Assembly: GCA_021160865.1 (NCBI GenBank)
Contig: JAGHBS010000014.1
Coordinates: 1-12,465 of the forward strand
Direction of reading: 5' to 3'
Source of the DNA: Planctomycetota bacterium
GTDB lineage: Bacteria; Planctomycetota; Phycisphaerae; SM23-33
Length of the DNA stretch: 12,465 bases
Made by a program: the position numbers and the translations under genes. Under the pieces are notes generated by a model. That model saw only the letters and a program-made list of their open reading frames with translations. It ran no database searches and had not been told where the DNA came from. Positions 7,103 through 12,465 of this stretch are shown in pieces. Position 1 is the stretch's first letter, and every line of letters starts with the position of its first letter.

Positions 7103-8988
7103 TGCCTTGCTCCTGCCAAATTTTCTGAATACTTATTGTCAGTCTGTTTCCAGAAGTAGACCTTGCACCAGGGAGACTTTGCACTTCTTATCTCGGCGAG
7201 AAAATCCTCCAGGTTTAGAGACAATAACAATTCGGATAAGCGTGGATCGAACTGCGTACCGCTATATCGCCTTATTTCTGTTGCAACTACTTCGAGCGGC
7301 ATGGTGCCACGATAGGTTCGTGAGGATGTCATGGCATCGAAGCTGTCTGCCAATCCCACGATGAGAGCCTCAATGGGAATTTGCTTGCCTCGAAGGCCTG
7401 ACGGGTATCCTCGTCCATCTGGGCGTTCGTGGTGATGGAGAATAGCAGGAATTACATCGGACATCTGGCGGATACCTTTGAGAATAGTTGCACCTATTTG
7501 TGGATGCTTTTGCACTACTTGGTACTCTTCGGTAGAGAGTCTGCCTGTCTTTCTAAGTAGTGTTTCCGGTATCCCGATTTTCCCAATATCGTGCAGAAGA
7601 CCGGCCAGGTATATCCGTTCGGTGCGATACGCGTCAAACTCTGCCAGCTGGGCTATCTTCCTGGAAATAAGTGCAACACGAAGAGAATGCCCACAGGTAT
7701 AAGGATCTTTTGCATCAACACTGGCTGTTAGGGCGTGAAGCACGCCCATAAGAAGGTCTTGAAGATCGTCGTAGAGACTGTGGTTTTCCAAGAACACCGA
7801 CGCTTGCTCACCTATGAAGCTGATAAGTTTTGCATCGGCGCTATCGAATTCTCCCCTGATTTTATTAAATCCGATTAAAATTCCCCGCAGGTTTAATGCA
7901 TCGTTTTTTCCCGATGATGGCTGGATGAATCGGCCGTTGTGATTATCCCTATAATGCTCTGATGTTATCAAAGGTGTGGCAAGAAACGAGCGAATTAGAT
8001 TGGTTGTCGAGTTTGCATGCGTCGTTGTAGTGATCGGACAATCAAAATGATTCTCGATGAGGGCGCGGACAAATGGCTCGACATTGTTTAATTTTGACCC
8101 GAACTTGGAAATACGCGGTCTTATATACCGTCGGGATATTTCCGAAACTTCTTCTTTTGTGATAGGTAAGTTCCCCGCTAGTATGATCGTAGCATCGTTT
8201 TGATCATCTGTATCGTGATTGGTATTTATGCTAAGTGTTTTGGGTTTTTGAGAACGTTTGTGGGGATACAGTAAAACAGCGGCGGCTTCAATTTGTAGAA
8301 CTTCGATGATTTCCTCACAAATATTCTGGAAGAATGCCTCCGGGCTATGAGTTAACTTCATCGAACTACCAATGGTGTAAAGTAGGGCGAGTTCTTCATA
8401 CGTGTTAGCAAGGTTGGTTGATAGAGATGTGAGTTCTTCATTAGCAGTTTGCTTTGCCTGTTCGTCTCGGATCATCCACGCTATCGCATTCCAGAGACAC
8501 TCTGCCTGCTTGAAGGAATAAATTGCTTGCTTTCGAGATAATTCGGATACCAATTTCACATCAAGCCGTGCTTGGTTGCAAAAGCGAACGAACTGCTCCT
8601 TTAGGTGCATCTCAACTGTTGGAAAGCATGCTACTACTACACCGATTAATCTTCGTCGTTGCCATACTGGTATCCCAAGCAAGTAGCAGCCTATTGGGCA
8701 AGTTGTTATCAAGCCTGAAGTTGTCGGATTGATTTCATCAGGTTCAGCATCGCAGAAATTCGATGGCTGCATCTGATCTATCACTTTTCGTGCGAACGAG
8801 GCGATGGATTCGAAGCAGAGTTTTCTCTCATAGCAGATTTGCTGACAGAACTCACTCAAAAGACTCTGGGCCATCCGAAGCGAGCCAGTAGCATCCCAGA
8901 ATGATACGTTTACCTTCAACCGATGGAGTTGTTTTTCTACACGGGCGAGGAATTGCTCTGCCGTGTGTTTGTGAATCACTTTTTGCAT
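7099..8988 (-). CDS. HD-GYP phosphodiesterase with cysteine-rich N-terminal and GAF-like regions
   Basis: A 629-residue protein. Start ATG 8988 has GGAG at 8997-9000, eight bases before it; a TTG at 8994 is in frame. Three parts are seen. Residues 1-170 hold nine cysteines (FCQQICYERKLC, TCPIGC and others) and a GIPVWQRRRLIGVVVACFP segment resembling the C-terminal part of PocR/GAF-like sensor domains. Residues about 198-405 follow a charged coil (DEQAKQTANEEL) and look like a GAF domain enlarged by a loop. Residues about 420-600 are an HD-GYP domain with HDIGKIGIP (466-474) and HHERPDGRGYP (519-529), both intact, so it should be an active cyclic-di-GMP phosphodiesterase. It sits two bases after the regulator gene and overlaps the STAS gene, which suggests that regulator and enzyme act together, as in RpfG, where both are fused. 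I assign the PocR identity only tentatively. Confidence 0.9.
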   Translation of the reverse strand: MQKVIHKHTAEQFLARVEKQLHRLKVNVSFWDATGSLRMAQSLLSEFCQQICYERKLCFESIASFARKVIDQMQPSNFCDAEPDEINPTTSGLITTCPIGCYLLGIPVWQRRRLIGVVVACFPTVEMHLKEQFVRFCNQARLDVKLVSELSRKQAIYSFKQAECLWNAIAWMIRDEQAKQTANEELTSLSTNLANTYEELALLYTIGSSMKLTHSPEAFFQNICEEIIEVLQIEAAAVLLYPHKRSQKPKTLSINTNHDTDDQNDATIILAGNLPITKEEVSEISRRYIRPRISKFGSKLNNVEPFVRALIENHFDCPITTTTHANSTTNLIRSFLATPLITSEHYRDNHNGRFIQPSSGKNDALNLRGILIGFNKIRGEFDSADAKLISFIGEQASVFLENHSLYDDLQDLLMGVLHALTASVDAKDPYTCGHSLRVALISRKIAQLAEFDAYRTERIYLAGLLHDIGKIGIPETLLRKTGRLSTEEYQVVQKHPQIGATILKGIRQMSDVIPAILHHHERPDGRGYPSGLRGKQIPIEALIVGLADSFDAMTSSRTYRGTMPLEVVATEIRRYSGTQFDPRLSELLLSLNLEDFLAEIRSAKSPWCKVYFWKQTDNKYSENLAGARQ

Positions 8989-8990
8989 TA

Positions 8991-9437
8991 TCAATACTCC
9001 AAGCCTTGTCTGGCAACGGTTTGTGCGTTCTCAAGGAGATTTTCAACCTTTCTGAGGATTTCACGTGGGCTAAAGGGCTTGCTTATTACATCGTTGATGC
9101 CCGCTTCAGACATCTCATGCGATTCGATATCGAACCCGCGAGCAGTGAGCATCAGCACGGGAATCCGGGCAGTTCGTTCATCTTGACGAAGACGCTTGCA
9201 TAGTTCCAACCCGGTCAGATAGGGCATCTGATAATCTGTAATCAGCAGGTCAGGCTTCTTGGAACGACAAAGTTCTAATGCCTCTTCTCCATCCATTGCC
9301 GTGATTACCTCGTAGCCGGCATTAGAGAGTTTCATTGTGACCACATGGAGGATGTGGGCTTCGTCATCGGCTATCAGGATTTTCTTTCGTTGGGATTTCT
9401 CTTGTTGATTTACTGCATCCGATTGTTCTTGATTCAC
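8991..9437 (-). CDS. Single-domain response regulator (CheY-like receiver)
   Basis: A 148-residue protein: a polar N-terminal tail of about 18 residues, one receiver domain and a short C-terminal tail (ENAQTVARQGLEY). Landmarks are the acidic pair D24-D25 in LIADDE, the phospho-acceptor D68 in LLITDYQMP, T98 in MLTA and K120 in ISKPFSP. There is no output domain, so signalling is by protein contact, perhaps to the adjacent HD-GYP protein. The start is a GTG backed by a perfect AGGAGGTGA ribosome site four bases before it, which indicates strong expression. It lies 36 bases after the histidine kinase, its most likely partner. Confidence 0.93.
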   Translation of the reverse strand: MNQEQSDAVNQQEKSQRKKILIADDEAHILHVVTMKLSNAGYEVITAMDGEEALELCRSKKPDLLITDYQMPYLTGLELCKRLRQDERTARIPVLMLTARGFDIESHEMSEAGINDVISKPFSPREILRKVENLLENAQTVARQGLEY

Positions 9438-9441
9438 TTTT

Positions 9442-9450
9442 TCACCTCCT
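9442..9450 (-). promoter_or_regulatory. Ribosome-binding site of the response regulator
   Basis: On the minus strand the sequence reads AGGAGGTGA, fully complementary to the 3' end of 16S rRNA. It lies four bases before a GTG codon and decides that start. It is by far the strongest site in the operon. Confidence 0.75.
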
Positions 9451-9473
9451 ATTTTTGTGCTATCGGTTGGATT

Positions 9474-10943
9474 TCACCGCATGATTGGCAACTCGATGGT
9501 AAAGGTACTACCCTTGCCTGCTTCGCTTGTTACGTAGAGTTTTCCATTGTGTACGGATTCGACAATTTGCTTGGTAAGTGCCAGCCCCAGACCTGTGCCT
9601 TTAGCCAGTTTAGTGTGTCCTTTAACACGATAGAACTTATCAAATATGCGAGGCAGGTCTTCACTGCTGATGCCGACACCGGTATCGGAAACTTCGCAAT
9701 TCACCATGTTGCGCCTTTCATCGACACCGGTAGAGATGGTCACTGTACCGCCGTTAGGGGTGTACTTGACGGCATTACTTGCAAGGTTGAGTATTGCCTG
9801 GTAGATCATATCGCGATCGGCTTCGATAGGATGATAGAGCGGGACGACGCGATCTATTATGGTGATATTCTTTGCCTTTGCCTGGGGGGATATGACCTCG
9901 ATTACACGCTTGGCAACTTCGGCAAGATTTAACGGTTCGCGTACAATCCGCATGACGCCTGATTCTATTCTTGAGATGTTCAAAATGTTTTCGATGAGGC
10001 GATTTAGTCGTTCAGTTTCATTAGCGATTATTTCGTAGAATTCCTTACGCGTCTTTTCATCCTCGACTTCACCATCGAGGAGCATTTCGATATAGGCTTT
10101 TATTGACGAAAGCGGGGTGCGCAATTCATGCGAAACATTCGAGACGAACTCAGTCTTCATTTGCGAAATCTCTTTTTCCCGTGTTATATCGTGTAATACT
10201 GCGACTACTCCTGAGACCTTTCCTTCAGGTGTCATTACGCAGGAGAGTGTTACGTTGAACGTCTTGGGTTGGCCTTTCTTATCGATGCTATGCTCTACGA
10301 TTCTTCGGGTGAGTCTGGATCGAGCAGCTCCGATTGGTTGGCTTTGTCCACTACTTCTTGTTTCACGTATTAATCGCACCAATCTTCCATCGTCGATTAC
10401 GTGATCGATATTCTTCCGAATGCTATGGGCGAATGAAAATCCCAAAAGTTTTTCAGCGGCTTCGTTGGCAAGGATAATTTCGTCAAAACGATTTGTTACA
10501 ATCACCGCATCGGAAATAGAGAAGACAATTGCTTCGGTATGTCTTTTTTCTGCCTCAGCAATACGGGATTGGATTTGTGCTTCTCGATTTTCCGCTTGAA
10601 GGCGGGCGATTTCTTCCTTGACGACGGTAAGGAAGCGATTGAGAGGTTGAGTTATTAGCGTCAGCTCGTCATCGCCTTCGGTCATAATCAAGCCGAACTC
10701 TCTTTGCTGAGCCATTCGATCTAATTGAGATACAATGCTATTGACTGTTCGATGAACGTTCCGCCAGAAGATTATCAAGATTAAACTTGTCAAGGCTGCT
10801 ACCAAGCCCAGCACGAGGTAGCCGAGCGTGCGTGTATGAACTTCATATCCGCGTAATGCCATCGTGGCTGAATAATAGGCAGCACTGGCACCAAGGGATA
10901 CCAATACTACACTTGCCAGGCCGACTTTTTTCGCAGTAGTCAT
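9474..10943 (-). CDS. PAS-containing sensor histidine kinase, membrane-bound
   Basis: A 489-residue kinase. Two membrane segments (8-30 and 40-60) are separated by only about ten residues, so it has no sizeable external sensor. It must read the membrane state, an interaction partner, or a cytoplasmic signal through the later domains. A linker or HAMP-like stretch (61-115) and coiled coil lead to a PAS domain (about 132-255, with AVIVTNRFDEIILANEAA). HisKA follows with the phospho-acceptor H272 in SHELRTPLSSIKAY. The ATP-binding domain has the N box (NLASNAVKYTPNGG), G1 DTGVG, F box FDKFYR and G2 GTGLGLAL, so it should be active. The arrangement is close to PhoR/WalK-like kinases. It precedes the single-domain regulator, an obvious cognate. 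The ribosome site GAGGA is rather close to the ATG. Confidence 0.93.
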   Translation of the reverse strand: MTTAKKVGLASVVLVSLGASAAYYSATMALRGYEVHTRTLGYLVLGLVAALTSLILIIFWRNVHRTVNSIVSQLDRMAQQREFGLIMTEGDDELTLITQPLNRFLTVVKEEIARLQAENREAQIQSRIAEAEKRHTEAIVFSISDAVIVTNRFDEIILANEAAEKLLGFSFAHSIRKNIDHVIDDGRLVRLIRETRSSGQSQPIGAARSRLTRRIVEHSIDKKGQPKTFNVTLSCVMTPEGKVSGVVAVLHDITREKEISQMKTEFVSNVSHELRTPLSSIKAYIEMLLDGEVEDEKTRKEFYEIIANETERLNRLIENILNISRIESGVMRIVREPLNLAEVAKRVIEVISPQAKAKNITIIDRVVPLYHPIEADRDMIYQAILNLASNAVKYTPNGGTVTISTGVDERRNMVNCEVSDTGVGISSEDLPRIFDKFYRVKGHTKLAKGTGLGLALTKQIVESVHNGKLYVTSEAGKGSTFTIELPIMR

Positions 10944-10978
10944 AGTTCCTCAGTCGATTAGTACAAACTTCGCCTGGT

Positions 10979-10997
10979 TTAGGAGTATTCCTCCTAA
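10979..10997 (-). promoter_or_regulatory. Hairpin over the stop codon of the TPR gene
   Basis: TTAGGAG (10979-10985) and CTCCTAA (10991-10997) form a perfect seven-pair stem with a five-base loop. The stop codon of the TPR gene (10994-10996) lies inside the stem. No T run follows, so it is not a standard terminator. It is located between the TPR gene and the kinase gene and may lower or process downstream transcript. Confidence 0.4.
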
Positions 10998-12301
10998 CCT
11001 CCGTTAGTTGCGCTGGTACTATTTTGAATGGCTGGTATTGTCCTTTTGCTCAGAATACTTTTTGCTAAGGAGTTATTCGGATCAATTCTCAGGGCGGATA
11101 AATAACAAGCAGTTGCCTTTCGAGGAAAACCACCGACGTCATAACATCTGCCAAGCATGCACCACAGGATTGGGTCGTCGGGGTGCTTTCGCATCAAGGG
11201 GACGATAACTTCCATCGCATCTTGCCAGATTGAAGCCGGTTTTGCTTGACCGAGATTGTTCCACCGATGGAGCAGGGCATTAGCAAGTATCACAGCAGCC
11301 TCGATGGATTGATCATTAAGAGCAAGTGCACGTCGGGCAGATATTATTGCGTCCTGTAGATAATCGGGGCCGATTGCAATGTTGGCTTTAGCTAAGTTGA
11401 GCCATATTTGCCAATCATTCGGGGCGATTTGACAGGCCTTCTCGTAGGACCGTCTCGCCCGCCAGGGCTGATTCATCGCCATATAACAATCACCCATCAT
11501 CAGATACACCCATGATTTCTTCTCACAATGGAGGCTCTGATATGTTTCCGACTCGCTTTGTTTTGACGATTCCATTTTTCGAATCTGCTGATCGATTACC
11601 TTTAGATGAGTTAGGGCATCGGCATAATGATGAGCGAAGAATTCTGCCTTAGCCAACGATTCTCTTACCGTAAGACTATTTGGCTGCTGATCGAGACACC
11701 TGCGGAAGTAATCAGCTGCCTTTTCCGGTAAGTGATTGAGCATGGCAATTTCACCGGCAAAGAGCAGCATCGCAGGATTGCCAACTGTTCGCGATAGCCT
11801 CAAATCCAGAAGTTCCATTGCTTCCTTTGTCTTACCCATTAGTACCAGCACATTTGCCGATGCCAATATGTACGCATTCTTTGCAGGGTCTAATGCTCGG
11901 GCCTTTTGATATTGCTTTAGTGCCTGAGCGAATTGTCCTCTCCTTTCGAATGCCTGACCGAGCAGATAAGCGACTTCTGCATCGCCCGGGCTAATTGCTT
12001 CAGCCCGTCTGAGTTGCTCAATAGCAGCAGCGTAATCGCCATCTTCCAATAAGACCTTCGCTAAAAGCACACGTGCAGGAACATAATCGGGGTCCAGCCT
12101 GATTGCCTCTATCGCCGAAGAGCGGGCCTTATCAAAACTTCCTGCCTTGAGATGTTCCATACCTACCCCATAGATTATCTTCGCCCGTGCTTGATACCAT
12201 TCACGGCGATTCTTGACCTTTTCATCATGAAATATCTTCTTGATATTGCTGCAACCAGCCAGAGCAACCACGAAAGCCACGAATATCAATAGGCGCTTCA
12301 T
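10994..12301 (-). CDS. Tetratricopeptide-repeat lipoprotein
   Basis: A 435-residue protein at the head of the operon. Two ATG codons sit together (12304 and 12301); AGGAG lies about three and six bases before them, so 12301 is preferred. The N-terminus is a lipoprotein signal: Lys-Arg, a hydrophobic core, and lipobox ALAGC with Cys17 as the expected acylated residue. From about residue 40 on, some ten TPR units follow, for example GSFDKARSSAIEAIRLDPD, GDYAAAIEQLRRAEAISPGD and GQFAQALKQYQKARALDP. They are interrupted near 250 by a polar loop (MESSKQSESET). The final residues are Ser/Thr/Asn-rich. TPR lipoproteins such as PilF/PilW act as pilotins for the pilus secretin, but those have about six repeats and 250 residues. 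Here the role in pilus assembly is inferred from operon position. Confidence 0.88.
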   Translation of the reverse strand: MKRLLIFVAFVVALAGCSNIKKIFHDEKVKNRREWYQARAKIIYGVGMEHLKAGSFDKARSSAIEAIRLDPDYVPARVLLAKVLLEDGDYAAAIEQLRRAEAISPGDAEVAYLLGQAFERRGQFAQALKQYQKARALDPAKNAYILASANVLVLMGKTKEAMELLDLRLSRTVGNPAMLLFAGEIAMLNHLPEKAADYFRRCLDQQPNSLTVRESLAKAEFFAHHYADALTHLKVIDQQIRKMESSKQSESETYQSLHCEKKSWVYLMMGDCYMAMNQPWRARRSYEKACQIAPNDWQIWLNLAKANIAIGPDYLQDAIISARRALALNDQSIEAAVILANALLHRWNNLGQAKPASIWQDAMEVIVPLMRKHPDDPILWCMLGRCYDVGGFPRKATACYLSALRIDPNNSLAKSILSKRTIPAIQNSTSATNGG

Positions 12302-12304
12302 CAT

Positions 12305-12465
12305 AAGCTCCTCACAAAGTTTTCTATATTACCCGCATTATCCATATTAACACCCATATTGAAAAAATTATTCCCTCTTTACTCTTTTGCTGCTTTGGGT
12401 GGTTGGCGCAGGTGTCCTCTTTTTCGATATTAATCGAGGTTTATGGCTGCCGACTGATTCTTTCA
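12305..12465 (-). promoter_or_regulatory. Upstream region of the pilus/signalling operon
   Basis: The 161 bases before the operon hold no gene on either strand. On the coding strand, close to the start, AT-rich repeats are seen: AATATGG at 12354-12360 and 12342-12348, and AATATAG at 12324-12330, spaced 12 and 18 bases apart. They lie where -35/-10 elements would be expected, but no clear sigma70 pair with correct spacing is visible. They may be operator copies or only AT-rich promoter DNA. Confidence 0.35.

Noticed and set aside
9345..9932. A 195-codon open frame on the plus strand
   Set aside because: It lies fully antisense to the response regulator and kinase, both with unmistakable motifs, and gives an unstructured translation without a ribosome site.
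9474..10943. The histidine kinase as the serine kinase partner of the STAS protein
   Set aside because: It has a complete HisKA domain with SHELRTP, unlike RsbW/SpoIIAB, which have only the ATP-binding fold.
1..12465. Mobile element, CRISPR array or defence system
   Set aside because: No transposase, integrase, terminal repeat, spaced repeat array or nuclease gene was found on either strand.

Overview
The window reads as chromosomal DNA of a Gram-negative-type bacterium, most likely a planctomycete (perhaps Phycisphaerae-like) or a relative such as Lentisphaerae. This is an inference from the gene complement, chiefly a prepilin-type protein with an H-Xn-DG box near its C-terminus and a stand-alone uroporphyrinogen-decarboxylase-like protein of the methyltransferase type. 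No rRNA, tRNA, insertion sequence, phage gene or CRISPR array is visible. Base composition and coding style look uniform, so nothing suggests recent acquisition.

Left part (1-2565, plus strand): a complete uroporphyrinogen-decarboxylase-family gene (12-968); a 277-bp spacer with a plausible promoter and two competing hairpins; a prepilin-like protein (about 1261-2064); a 183-bp spacer with an inverted repeat; and a 93-residue protein of unknown function (2248-2529).

Right part (2566-12301, minus strand): eight tightly packed genes that look like one operon transcribed right to left. The order is TPR lipoprotein, PAS-containing sensor histidine kinase, single-domain response regulator, HD-GYP protein with a cysteine-rich N-terminus, STAS protein, PilB/GspE-type assembly ATPase with an MshEN-like N-domain, PilT-type retraction ATPase, and PilC/GspF platform protein. 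From the response regulator to pilC the gaps run from a 4-base overlap to 25 bases. The operon converges on the 93-residue gene across a 36-bp gap.

Working model (inference): the kinase and regulator, the HD-GYP enzyme (cyclic-di-GMP breakdown) and the STAS switch protein control the pilus motor encoded just downstream. PilB itself has an N-domain of the family that can bind cyclic-di-GMP, so signal enzyme and possible effector may share one transcript. The prepilin-like protein could be a substrate of the machine. PilM/N/O/P/Q, prepilin peptidase and FimV-like genes are absent and must lie elsewhere.

Points most worth a second look: the altered P-loop of PilT, the STAS domain split by a roughly 48-residue polar insertion with no kinase or phosphatase partner nearby, the cysteine-rich sensor region of the HD-GYP protein, the hairpin over the stop codon of the TPR gene, and the alternative hairpins in the prepilin leader.
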